A DNA stretch of 33,049 nt from assembly GCA_017887695.1 (NCBI GenBank), contig JAGHHM010000142.1, forward strand, positions 1 through 33,049, in the 5' to 3' direction. The stretch comes from Oscillospiraceae bacterium (lineage in GTDB: Bacteria > Bacillota > Clostridia > Oscillospirales > Oscillospiraceae). Of the stretch, positions 1 to 8,996 are shown in pieces (the first letter of the stretch is position 1; every line of letters begins with the position of its first letter). The notes below the pieces were generated by a model, which was given only the letters and a program-made list of their open reading frames with translations, did not search any database and was not told the DNA's origin. Made by a program: the position numbers and the translations under genes.

Positions 1-1202
1 AGCCGGCAGATATGGAGTCCCAGTCCCATCCTGCCCCCGCTTTCCTCCCGGTAGAAGGGCTCCGTGGCCCGCTCCAGGGCCCGGTGGGAAAAGCCATGCC
101 CGTCATCGGACACCACCACGCACAAAGCACCCCCCCCTGCCGAAATTTTCACCCAGACCGCAGACCGGCTGTGACGGAAGGCATTCACCAGCAGATTCTC
201 ACATACCTGTGCCACCACCTGTCGGTCAATGTTCCAGCAGGTATCCCCCCGCACTTCCCAGCTAATCTTCTTGGCTCCCCGAAGCATATCTGCTGTATCC
301 CGGAGTCCTGCCATAAAGACTCCCCTGTCCACCGGTCCCCGGCGGACCTCCAGGTCCTCCAGCCGCCGCAGCCGTGTCATAGCGTCCACATAGCTCTCCA
401 GCCGCTCAATATGGTGGGACATCGTGCCCACCTCATCCATCACCTCTTCCCGGGTAACCGCATCCTTCGGCAGGGCGGAGAGCAGCATCCCCGCATGTCC
501 CTTCAAAACCGTGAGAGGCGTGCGCATATCGTGGGAAAAAGCAGCGTTGAGACGGCTGCGCTCCTCCATCTGCCGCCACATGGTACGTTGGTTTTCCAAA
601 AGGGCGGAGCGCATCTTCTCAAAGGAGGCGCACAGCCGACCCATCTCATCCCTGCTGTCATAGGCCACTGTGAAATCCAGCTGGTCAGCAGCAATCCGGA
701 CGGAAGCGTCATCCAGGATCTGAAGGGGCCGTTTCAGTTTACAACGGTAGAACCAGATGGCGCAGAGGATGGCCGCACCACCGTAACACACCGGCACCAG
801 CAGCAGCTGGGCCACCGCCGCGGCTACATAGAGGAACCTGTCCGTGTTGTTATAAACCGGCGTCACCACCACCTGGAAGGTCATTGTCTCCGTGTCAAAG
901 GCATGTTCCAGTTTGTTCTGAGACATATCCACCGGGAAGCTCTCCACCGTCCGGCCCGTCTCGTCCAGGATGGTCACCTGGGTCATCGGGTTCCAGTAGA
1001 TGTCCACATCTCCGCCCGCAGGCACCGAATAAACTGTTGCCAAAGCTTTATATTCATAATAGAGGTCCACCCGGATACTGTCGAGGCACCGGGTCAGCAG
1101 AAACAACAGCAGCGTTGCTGCAACAAAGGCGGTCAGGGTATAGATCACATAGGTTGGGCGAAGGCCCATATCCCGGACCCGGCAGAGCTTTATTTTCGCC
1201 AT
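1..1202 (-). CDS. Sensor histidine kinase, C-terminus truncated by the window edge
   Basis: Manual minus-strand translation from ATG at 1202 (MAKIKLCRVRDMGLRPTYVIYTLTAF...): TM segments, HAMP-like region, H-box FSHDMRTPL, N-box ENLLVNAFRHS, G-box VSDDGHGFS. Open at the left edge, so absent from the ORF track. The + ORF 12..1208 is its antisense shadow. Confidence 0.93.
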   Translation of the reverse strand, partial: MAKIKLCRVRDMGLRPTYVIYTLTAFVAATLLLFLLTRCLDSIRVDLYYEYKALATVYSVPAGGDVDIYWNPMTQVTILDETGRTVESFPVDMSQNKLEHAFDTETMTFQVVVTPVYNNTDRFLYVAAAVAQLLLVPVCYGGAAILCAIWFYRCKLKRPLQILDDASVRIAADQLDFTVAYDSRDEMGRLCASFEKMRSALLENQRTMWRQMEERSRLNAAFSHDMRTPLTVLKGHAGMLLSALPKDAVTREEVMDEVGTMSHHIERLESYVDAMTRLRRLEDLEVRRGPVDRGVFMAGLRDTADMLRGAKKISWEVRGDTCWNIDRQVVAQVCENLLVNAFRHSRSAVWVKISAGGGALCVVVSDDGHGFSHRALERATEPFYREESGGRMGLGLHICR

Positions 1203-1873
1203 CGGTAGCCGCACCCCCATACTGTCTCGATATAGGGCTGGGCGCCGGCGGCAGCTAGTTTGGCCCGGATCCGCCGGATATGCTCGGATACCACAGCACT
1301 GTCCCCATCGCTGTCGTAATCCCAAACCTGTTCGTAGATCCGTTCCCGGTCAAACACCAGTCCCGGATGCTGGGAAAGAAACGCCAGAATATCAAATTCT
1401 TTCTTTACCAGCGGAATTTCCTGCTCCCCCTGCCGTACAGTGCGGTCAGAATAATTGATCACCAGATCCCCGTCAAAGCGCACCCGGGCCGGCTCTCCCC
1501 GCCGCCGGTCCCGGCGAAGATGTGCCTCCACCTGGGCCAGCAGCACCTCGATGGAAAAGGGTTTTACGATATATTCGTCTCCTCCGGCAACAAAGCCCCG
1601 CAGCTTGTCCCCATCTTCCACCCGTGCCGTCAGAAACAAGATAGGACAGCTCACGTCTGAGCGAATCCGGCGGCAGACCTCCAGGCCATCCATATCCGGC
1701 ATACTTACATCCAGCAATATCAGATCCGGCTGCCTGGCTGCCAGCGTCATGGCCTCCTGTCCCCCCGCCGCTGTCAGAACCTGATAGCCCTGCCGCCGAA
1801 AACAGCTGGCAAGCATATCCCGAATATCCTTTTCATCGTCAGCAATCAGTAATGTGACCGCCACACCCCTCAC
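1190..1873 (-). CDS. OmpR-family response regulator
   Basis: Receiver domain (LLIADDEKDIRDML, LILLDVSMPDMDGLEV, KPFS) and winged-helix C-terminus (VSEHIRRIRAKL...VWGCGYRW). Overlaps the start of the downstream HK. Confidence 0.97.
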   Translation of the reverse strand: MRGVAVTLLIADDEKDIRDMLASCFRRQGYQVLTAAGGQEAMTLAARQPDLILLDVSMPDMDGLEVCRRIRSDVSCPILFLTARVEDGDKLRGFVAGGDEYIVKPFSIEVLLAQVEAHLRRDRRRGEPARVRFDGDLVINYSDRTVRQGEQEIPLVKKEFDILAFLSQHPGLVFDRERIYEQVWDYDSDGDSAVVSEHIRRIRAKLAAAGAQPYIETVWGCGYRWRK

Positions 1874-2666
1874 ACTCCTTTTCTGTTTCCACTCTCTTTC
1901 GGCTTTCTGCTGCCGGGGACAAATTCCCGATCTCCGGTTGAGCGCCGCTGCGGCAGATCCGGCGATAAACCAAAATGCCCCCTCCGCTGATCAGCAAAGT
2001 CACCGCAAACACAGCTGCGGCAAAGGGCAGGTTCCCCATTCCCAGAGCATCACCGCCCACTGTACTGGTAATGATGGACGGAATCCGGGCAGGGGTGGTC
2101 AGCAGCAGCCAGCGGGCCAGACTGATATTGGTCAATCCCGACACATAGGTCAGCAGATCCTTGGGGCTGCCCGGGATACAAAACAGGGTAAAAATCAGCA
2201 CATCCCGCCGCCGGGCATCCTTCAGGAACGACAGCTCCATAATTTTTTTCCGGGGGAAAAAGGTTTCCACCACCCGCACCCCCAGGCCACGGACCAGCAA
2301 AAATACCGCCATACTGCCCAGCGCTGCCCCTGCAAGGCACAATCCCATACCCAGCCAGGCACCAAAGGCGTAGCCTGCCGCCAGCTCCAGCGGCTCTCCC
2401 GGAATAATGGCCACAAAGATCTGCAGCGCCATCATTCCCACGAAGGCCATTTGCCCCCATCCGCCCCGCTCTGCGATCCAAGCCCGGAACCCATCCGGAT
2501 CAGAAGCCAATGCCAACATCGGGCGGCCGGCAAACCAGAACACAGCGATAAACAGCACCAGTACGGCCGCCCCTATCCCCAGTGACAGCCATTGGCGGGG
2601 CTGCAAAAGCGGCCGATGGGCCAGCCGACTGGCCAGTTGATGCAAATTATGTCGGATAAATCTCAT
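1839..2666 (-). CDS. TVP38/TMEM64 (DedA-like, SNARE-associated) membrane protein
   Basis: Multiple TMs with the family-like motif IPGEPLELAAGYAFGAWLG and a FCIPGSPKDLLTYVSGLT segment. Confidence 0.85.
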   Translation of the reverse strand: MRFIRHNLHQLASRLAHRPLLQPRQWLSLGIGAAVLVLFIAVFWFAGRPMLALASDPDGFRAWIAERGGWGQMAFVGMMALQIFVAIIPGEPLELAAGYAFGAWLGMGLCLAGAALGSMAVFLLVRGLGVRVVETFFPRKKIMELSFLKDARRRDVLIFTLFCIPGSPKDLLTYVSGLTNISLARWLLLTTPARIPSIITSTVGGDALGMGNLPFAAAVFAVTLLISGGGILVYRRICRSGAQPEIGNLSPAAESRKRVETEKECEGCGGHITDC

Positions 2667-2799
2667 GGGCTACACTCCTTACGCGGATAGCGGCATTACC
2701 GCTTCTGCATAAAAGCATAGCCCATGGTCCTCAATTTTTCTTCTACTGGAAGTGGCTTTTTCTCTTAACAAAACCCACTTTTTTTCTTAAGCTCCCTAT

Positions 2800-3468
2800 T
2801 TACGCCTGGTCCGGGTCATTGATTTCCCAGCGCAGAGCCTCCCGTACCCGGACCATTTCCTCCTTCTGGTCTGCCGTATGGTCAAACTGTACCGGAGGGC
2901 CCGCGGTAATCCGCCGCTGCTCGTGATCCAGCCGCAGAGGTACAAAACGCAGCGGCTCGTCCGATTTGCGGTGCCAGAAGCGGTCAATCAGAAGGAACCC
3001 GTTGTACACCTCGCCAATGGTGTCGCTGCTGTCGGTATAGTCCACATCCGGGAAAATGAGTACGCTGTCCCCTGCCTGCAACGCTGCCACGGACTCCTTG
3101 AAGGTAGCCCCGATATGAACAGAGCCCCGGTACACCGGAATAGCTCCGGCAGAAGCCATCAGCGTACTGACGTATCCAGACACCACCCACGCCAGAAACC
3201 GGGCCACAGGACGAGGCAGGCCAAAGCGCCGGGAAAAGGTATACTCCCCAAACTGCTTGCGGCAGGACTCCTTTTCCGTAAAAACGTGAAGCACCCAGGG
3301 CCGCACCGGAAACGGAAGCCAGCACAGCGTTACCAGAGGCCCCGCCATATTTCCGTGGCTACACACATATACCGTAGGTCCTTCTGCGGGAGGCACCTCC
3401 GCTGTCCAGCGTCCCACCTTCAGCCGCACAAAGAAACGGCTGAAAGCAAACAGCTTACCTCTCCTCAT
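2800..3468 (-). CDS. Lysophospholipid acyltransferase (PlsC-like) family protein, divergent catalytic motif
   Basis: MRRGKLFAFSRFFVRLKVG...VYVCSHGNMAGPLVTL...IPVYRGS...FPDVDYTDSS. Start chosen at 3468 with an SD (GGAGGA) inside the end of the upstream GT gene. Confidence 0.72.
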   Translation of the reverse strand: MRRGKLFAFSRFFVRLKVGRWTAEVPPAEGPTVYVCSHGNMAGPLVTLCWLPFPVRPWVLHVFTEKESCRKQFGEYTFSRRFGLPRPVARFLAWVVSGYVSTLMASAGAIPVYRGSVHIGATFKESVAALQAGDSVLIFPDVDYTDSSDTIGEVYNGFLLIDRFWHRKSDEPLRFVPLRLDHEQRRITAGPPVQFDHTADQKEEMVRVREALRWEINDPDQA

Positions 3469-4567
3469 GCTGGTCTTCCTCCTGAAATACCCAGTGCATC
3501 TGCACCTGGTAGCTGCCAAGGGCCAGCAGGATATCTACCAGCGCCTTGCTCACCACCGGCGGAAGCCCCGGGAACAAAACCGTCATAAACAGCAGCAGGA
3601 GGTAAGAACAAAGCAGCTGGCACAGCCACAGGCAGTAGTAGCGGACCAACGTTCTGGGACAGGGACTGACACCAAAAACATAGCGGCGGTTGAGCGTATA
3701 GTTAAGGGTGGACGACAAGGCACGTGCCGTAAGGGTGGCCCACCAATAGCAGGCAAGATCCGACAGCGGTCGGAAAATCACGGCGCTGCCCAGCCAAAAG
3801 GTCAGCACATCCGCTGCCGCCGACAGGGCCGCCGCCGCCGTATACCATCCAAGGCCCGACATCAAAATCAAAAATACCCGCCAGGAATCCCGGACTGCAT
3901 GGAGGTGGGTGCCGGCATTGTTATTATAGTAAATCACCTCAATGGACACCTGGCGCAGCTCCACATGCTCCCTGGCAGCCTTGATCAGCATGTTCATCTC
4001 ATATTCAAAGCGGTCCCCCTCGATTCCCGCGCACCAGCGCAGCATCTTCCAGGGCACGCCCCGCAAACCGGTCTGCGTATCCGCCAGCCTGGCTCCGTAC
4101 AGCAGATGAAATGCCCAGCTGGTGACCCGATTGCCGATTTTGGAGCGGGTAGGCACATTGGGCAGACTCAAATCCCGTACGCCCAGTACCAGACGGCGCT
4201 TCTCCTCTGTTGTTGCGGCGGCCACAGCGCACACATCCTCCACGCTGTGCTGGCCGTCGGCGTCAGCTGTAACGACAGCGGAGCCTTCCCACAGCGGGCA
4301 ATTGAGGATGTGGGCAAAAGCTGTTTTCAGAGCCCGTCCTTTCCCCAGGTTCTTCTCATGGCGCAGCACAGTACAGCCCGGCATATGCTCCAGCTTCAAA
4401 AAAGTTGCCGCACAGGTAGGGCCGCTTCCGTCATCTACCACCACTACCTGTCGGAACCCTTTTTCCAACAGAGCAGAGACATAGTCGGTTACCTCCGGAT
4501 CAGGGCACAGGGCAGGAATCACAACGATACATCTGCCTAAAACCTCCGCCTCATACTCTCTCCCCAT
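3455..4567 (-). CDS. Glycosyltransferase family 2 fused to C-terminal GtrA-like membrane domain
   Basis: CIVVIPALCPDPEVTDYV...VVVVDDGSGP...VVTADADGQHSVEDV (GT2), then a GtrA-like 4-TM domain (WWATLTARALSSTLNYTLNRRYVF). Start at 4567 preceded by GGAGGAGGAAAGAAA. Confidence 0.88.
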   Translation of the reverse strand: MGREYEAEVLGRCIVVIPALCPDPEVTDYVSALLEKGFRQVVVVDDGSGPTCAATFLKLEHMPGCTVLRHEKNLGKGRALKTAFAHILNCPLWEGSAVVTADADGQHSVEDVCAVAAATTEEKRRLVLGVRDLSLPNVPTRSKIGNRVTSWAFHLLYGARLADTQTGLRGVPWKMLRWCAGIEGDRFEYEMNMLIKAAREHVELRQVSIEVIYYNNNAGTHLHAVRDSWRVFLILMSGLGWYTAAAALSAAADVLTFWLGSAVIFRPLSDLACYWWATLTARALSSTLNYTLNRRYVFGVSPCPRTLVRYYCLWLCQLLCSYLLLLFMTVLFPGLPPVVSKALVDILLALGSYQVQMHWVFQEEDQHEER

Positions 4568-4685
4568 TTTCTTTCCTCCTCCATACCCCGCCGGGAAGCA
4601 GACTTCCCGGCGGGGCCTTTGTCCACCGGGCAAAGGCCGGCGGCGTTCCGATATCCATAGTATCGGAAAAATCTCAACTTTTCTT

Positions 4686-5348
4686 CTACCGGAAGGAAGC
4701 ACCTTCCCGATCCAGCAGCATCAGCCGCCGGACCCGGACAAAATCAGGCCGGTATGCCGGCAGGCAGGTCTCCACCGCAGCGGCCATCAGTGCCGGGTTC
4801 AGCCCCGGGTTCTGGGCCGCCACCACGGCGTCCAGGATCAGCGCCTCCCCATCCGCAGAAAAGGACAGTTCCCGGATCAGAGGACGGATGTCCACATCCG
4901 CCATGGCCTTGTGCTTGGTCCGTTTCTGGATGACGATGGTGTCTCGGGCAAACAGCTCCTCCACTGCTTTGGCGGTGTCAGCTGTTACACCGCCGTCGTA
5001 GAGCAGCTCCACCCGGCAGCGGAGGGCATCCAGCTCCCGGACAGGCTTCGCCGCTTCCCAGCAGTCCACCGCCACGATGCCCTCCGGCATGTAGCGGTTG
5101 AGCTTTTCAGGAAGGCCCGCCAGCTTCAGCTGGCCGTCCGTTTCAAAATCCAACAGTTCACAGTCGCTGGCCTGGCCTACCGGCAGAGGCAGGGCAAAGG
5201 ACAGCAGCGGATGAGGGTGGAAGCCCTGGGAGTGACGCAGCACCAGGCCCTCCCGCAAGAATACCCGCTGGAAGGTGCGCAGCAGATCCAGGTGGGAGAT
5301 GTACACCGCCCGGCCCTCCTTGCAAAACTGTAAACGGAGCTTAGCCAC
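4686..5348 (-). CDS. TIGR03936/DUF2344-type radical SAM-associated protein
   Basis: LRLQFCKEGRAVYISHLDLLRTFQRVFLREGLVLRHSQGFHPHPLLSFALPLPVG is typical of the family. Overlaps the upstream radical SAM gene. Confidence 0.9.
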   Translation of the reverse strand: MAKLRLQFCKEGRAVYISHLDLLRTFQRVFLREGLVLRHSQGFHPHPLLSFALPLPVGQASDCELLDFETDGQLKLAGLPEKLNRYMPEGIVAVDCWEAAKPVRELDALRCRVELLYDGGVTADTAKAVEELFARDTIVIQKRTKHKAMADVDIRPLIRELSFSADGEALILDAVVAAQNPGLNPALMAAAVETCLPAYRPDFVRVRRLMLLDREGASFR

Positions 5349-7176
5349 GGCTGCACTCCCCTCCTTCCACTACATTGGCCCCGCAGCCGCTGCACTGGGT
5401 ACGGCAATCCGGCGTGGGGACAGACTGATAGGCCAGCTCCCGCTGATGCCAGAGGTACTTGTCGCTGACATAGCAGGAGATCACGCTCCAGGGCATAATC
5501 TCCTCCTTGTCGCGGACCCGATTGGCATAAAAGGCGGGATCCAGGCCGCACTCGGCAAAGGCCTCCTCCCAGCGGGAGAGGTCAAAATACTCGCTCCAGG
5601 CGTCCAGATGGGCCCCCTTCCGGAAGGCCAGCTCCAGCACCTTTCCCAGCCGCCGGTCACCCCGGGCCAGTACCGCCTCCAGAAAGCTGGTGTCCCCGTC
5701 GTGCCAGTTGTAGGTCACCGCTTTGGCGGTGATGGCGCCGCGCAGAAGCTTCACCCGGCGCTCATACTCCTCCCGGGTGATCTGCCCCTCCCACTGGAAA
5801 GCGGTGAAGGGCTTGGGCACAAACCAGGAGGTGGACACCGTGATCCGCACGCCCCGGTTCTTGTTGGTGGCGGACTCCCGCCAGGTATGGAGGACATGGT
5901 TGGCCATCTCGGCGATGGCCAGCACGTCCTCGTCGGTCTCTGTGGGAAGGCCCAGCATGAAGTAGAGCTTTACCGCGTTCCAGCCGCCGGAAAAGGCGGT
6001 GCGCAGGCTCTGGTGAAGGTCCTCCTCGGTGAGGTTCTTGTTAATGGCGTCCCGCAGGCGCTGGGTGCCCGCCTCCGGGGCAAAGGTGAGGCCCGCCTTC
6101 CTCCCCCGCTGGAGCCGCTGCATGAGGTCCATGGAGAAATTGTCCGCCCGCAGAGAGGGCAGGCTCAGATTCACATGGCTCTCCCGGCAAAACTGCTCCA
6201 GGTCGTCACACAGGCCCACCAGGCCAGGATAATCACTGGTGGACAGGGAGCTGAGGGTCATCTCCTGATAGCCGGAGTCCTTGCAGGCCTCCACGCCATA
6301 CTGGAAAGCCTGCTCCCGGCTGCGGCAGCGGACGGGCCGATAGACGTATCCCGCCTGGCAGAACCGGCAGCCCCGGATGCAGCCCCGGAACAGCTCCAGG
6401 GTTACCCGGTCATGGACCACCTCAGTAGAGGGGACAATGGTTTTCGACGGGAAATAGGACTTGTCCATATCGTGGACCACCCGCTTGTACACCTTCTCCG
6501 GCGCGCCGTCCAGAGGCGTGATGGAGCGGATGGTACCGTCGTCGTGGTAGCTCACATCATAGAGGGAGGGCACATACACCCCCTGGATATCCGCCGCGGC
6601 CCGGAGGAAGCGCTTCTTGCTCCAGCCCTCCCGTTTTGCACGGCGGTACAGCTCCAGCAGTTCCGGCACCTCGTCCTCTCCCTCGCCGATAAGGGCCAGG
6701 TCGATGAAGTCCGCCAGAGGCTCTGCGTTGTACATGGCGGTACCGCCGGCAATAACCAGCGGAGCCAGGGAATCCCGCTCCCCGGCGTGGAGGGGGATCC
6801 CGGAAAGATCCAACATATTCAGAATGGCGGGGTAGGCCATCTCGTAGCCCACAGAGAAGGCCACCACGTCAAATTCTCCCACCGGATCCCCGGATTCCAG
6901 GGCAAACAGGGGAATACCGGCAGAGCGCAGCTCCGCCTCCATGTCCCCCCAGGGGGCAAACACCCGCTCACACCATACACCGGGCATATCGTTCATGATC
7001 CCGTAGAGGATCCGGAAGCCCAGGTTGGACATACCGATCTCGTATGTATCCGGAAAACAGAAGGCCACCCGCAGCTCCACGCTGCTTTTGTCCTTCCTGA
7101 CCTCATTATATTCGCCGCCCACATAGCGGGCCGGTTTCTGCACCCGGGGCAGGATGCGTTCCAATCTCTTGTCCAC
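5341..7176 (-). CDS. TIGR03960-type B12-binding/radical SAM protein
   Basis: VDKRLERILPRVQKPARYVGGEYN...; radical SAM motif GCIRGCRFCQAGYVYRPVR; C-terminal CRTQCSGCG. GTG start at 7176 with AAGGAGAA SD. Confidence 0.92.
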   Translation of the reverse strand: MDKRLERILPRVQKPARYVGGEYNEVRKDKSSVELRVAFCFPDTYEIGMSNLGFRILYGIMNDMPGVWCERVFAPWGDMEAELRSAGIPLFALESGDPVGEFDVVAFSVGYEMAYPAILNMLDLSGIPLHAGERDSLAPLVIAGGTAMYNAEPLADFIDLALIGEGEDEVPELLELYRRAKREGWSKKRFLRAAADIQGVYVPSLYDVSYHDDGTIRSITPLDGAPEKVYKRVVHDMDKSYFPSKTIVPSTEVVHDRVTLELFRGCIRGCRFCQAGYVYRPVRCRSREQAFQYGVEACKDSGYQEMTLSSLSTSDYPGLVGLCDDLEQFCRESHVNLSLPSLRADNFSMDLMQRLQRGRKAGLTFAPEAGTQRLRDAINKNLTEEDLHQSLRTAFSGGWNAVKLYFMLGLPTETDEDVLAIAEMANHVLHTWRESATNKNRGVRITVSTSWFVPKPFTAFQWEGQITREEYERRVKLLRGAITAKAVTYNWHDGDTSFLEAVLARGDRRLGKVLELAFRKGAHLDAWSEYFDLSRWEEAFAECGLDPAFYANRVRDKEEIMPWSVISCYVSDKYLWHQRELAYQSVPTPDCRTQCSGCGANVVEGGECSRG

Positions 7177-7259
7177 GGCAATTCTCCTTGGTACTGTCGT
7201 TCCGTCTCCCGGGCCAACCCCACAGGGTCGCATAATATCCCAGGTTAAACAGTACTATT

Positions 7260-7847
7260 TTAGCCGCTTTGCCGCCGTTTTGCAAGAGGCAATTGAGGAA
7301 GCAGCGCTCCCAGTGCTCCAAACAGCAGAAAAAGCCCCGTCCGGTGAATCACCACCAGAGCCAGGGCCAATGCCGTCAAGATCCCACCGCAGGCAAGCCC
7401 TACCCACCGGCACACCCGATCCGCCAACATAGGGTCCAAAGCCCAGCTTATCAGAAGGTACAGGATCCTGCCTCCATCCAGAGCCGGAAGGGGCAGCAGA
7501 TTGAATACTCCCAACAGCACATTGGCTCCCGCCAGCAGATAATCCCCCGCCACCCGGGAGAGCACCACCGCCAGCACCAGATTCACTGCCGGGCCGGCCA
7601 GGGTACAGAGGATCTCCCGGCCATAAGGCAGATACCGGGTATCCGCCCGGATCTCCGCCCCGAAGGCTGTCAGCCGGATCTCCTCCACCCGGGCCCCTGC
7701 CAGAAACAGGGCAGAAAGATGGCCCAGCTCATGGCACAGGGCGGAGAGGGCCACCAAGGGAAGCACCGTCCCCGCCCCTATCGCCAGGGCCAGCAGCAGC
7801 ATGGCCGGCGCCCCCCAGGTGACTGTCAGCCTACCGCACTTCCACAT
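7260..7847 (-). CDS. spoIVFB: M50 site-2 protease (SpoIVFB-like)
   Basis: HExxH motif CHELGHLSALF and distal NLLPLPALDGGRIL; hydrophobic. ATG at 7847 overlaps the end of the upstream M23 gene. Confidence 0.78.
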   Translation of the reverse strand: MWKCGRLTVTWGAPAMLLLALAIGAGTVLPLVALSALCHELGHLSALFLAGARVEEIRLTAFGAEIRADTRYLPYGREILCTLAGPAVNLVLAVVLSRVAGDYLLAGANVLLGVFNLLPLPALDGGRILYLLISWALDPMLADRVCRWVGLACGGILTALALALVVIHRTGLFLLFGALGALLPQLPLAKRRQSG

Positions 7848-8868
7848 AGTAAATGGGGTTGAGATACAGATCCCCGTGGTGCAGCTCAAAGTGAAGATGA
7901 GGCCCGGTGGCAATCCCCGTCTCCCCTACCTCTGCAATCTTTTGTCCCATGGTCACCGCTCCGCTGGTCACGATAATTTTGCTGCAATGGGCATAAAGGG
8001 TCATATAACCGTCGGCGTGCTGGATCATAATGTAGTAGCCCAGGCTGCTGCTGTCTCCGGTAGCATAGACCTCACCATCGGCAAATGCACAGATGTCTGT
8101 CCCTGTTTCCGCTCCCAGATCCACACCGTAATGGAACTTCGTGCCGCCGCTGACAGGATGCTCCCGCCAGCCAAAGGGAGAGGTCAGAGGCGCCACGATG
8201 GGGCTGGTATGGGCAAAGCCCAGGTTCCGCTGCTCCAGACTGGCATTTTCCGGCAGGGCAGGCATAGTATAGACCTGAGACGCCGCAGCAGTGGCCGTCT
8301 CCTCCATCTCCTGGTCAGCGGCCGGTTCTTCCGGCGGCTCCTGTACCGCCGCCGTCTCCTCCACCGGCAGGGAGGCAGCCACCTGCTCCGCCGCCGGCGA
8401 TGTGTCCTCAGCTTCCCCATTCCCGGTCGATTCTTCCTCATCCGGGACAGGCAGTTCCAGGGTATAATGCCGCATCAGTCTGGCAGCGGGATCCAGGTAA
8501 TCACTTACCGCCGCCGTGCCGCTGGCCAAAACAGCGTCCTCCTCCCCGGGATTGAACACCGCCGTGTAAGCGTCCTGAAGGGAGTCACCTACCGGCTCTT
8601 CCCCACTAACGGCCCGTCCCATGGCCGCAAAAGCCTCTTTGAAATCGGCGTCCCGTCCAATGAGATCTCCCGCTGTCTGGGCCAGGCGGCTGACCGTCTG
8701 GGGAAAGAGGAGCTTTACCGCCACCAGGAGGACAAAAATAACGCCGCATATCGCCAGGCGCATGACCGCCCGCCCCTCCCGTCCGGCGGCGGAGGATCGC
8801 CTGGCCGTTCCCTTTCTTTGTGTATGCTTTCCACGATACCGTGAAACGGAGCTTCTCTCCAACACCAT
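7831..8868 (-). CDS. Membrane-anchored M23/LytM-domain protein (SpoIVFA/SpoIIQ-like)
   Basis: N-terminal TM (LAICGVIFVLLVAVKLLF), acidic linker, C-terminal LytM domain with HYGVDLG and GPHLHFEL. Confidence 0.85.
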   Translation of the reverse strand: MVLERSSVSRYRGKHTQRKGTARRSSAAGREGRAVMRLAICGVIFVLLVAVKLLFPQTVSRLAQTAGDLIGRDADFKEAFAAMGRAVSGEEPVGDSLQDAYTAVFNPGEEDAVLASGTAAVSDYLDPAARLMRHYTLELPVPDEEESTGNGEAEDTSPAAEQVAASLPVEETAAVQEPPEEPAADQEMEETATAAASQVYTMPALPENASLEQRNLGFAHTSPIVAPLTSPFGWREHPVSGGTKFHYGVDLGAETGTDICAFADGEVYATGDSSSLGYYIMIQHADGYMTLYAHCSKIIVTSGAVTMGQKIAEVGETGIATGPHLHFELHHGDLYLNPIYYVEVR

Positions 8869-8996
8869 CTCCCCTTTCTTTTCCGCCTGCAGCAGGCGGA
8901 TGAGTCATTCCGTTCCCTTTAGTCTATGCCATGGCTGGGGCAGCCTATTCCTTTTATTTTGAGTGGTCTCTGTTGCAGTTTTTCCCTCATGGCCAC

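Noticed and set aside
2742-4694. Near-repeat TTTTTCTTCTACTGGAAG (about 2742) and CTTTTCTTCTACCGGAAG (about 4677)
   Set aside because: Short, imperfect, and one copy overlaps coding sequence. No structural or mobile-element context.
5275-7248. 657-aa plus-strand ORF antisense to the radical SAM gene; similar long shadows at 11360-12574 (-), 12718-13851 (-), 19129-20412 (+), 23911-26094 (+)
   Set aside because: All lie opposite well-supported genes and lack domain motifs or RBSs. They are explained by high-GC codon bias.
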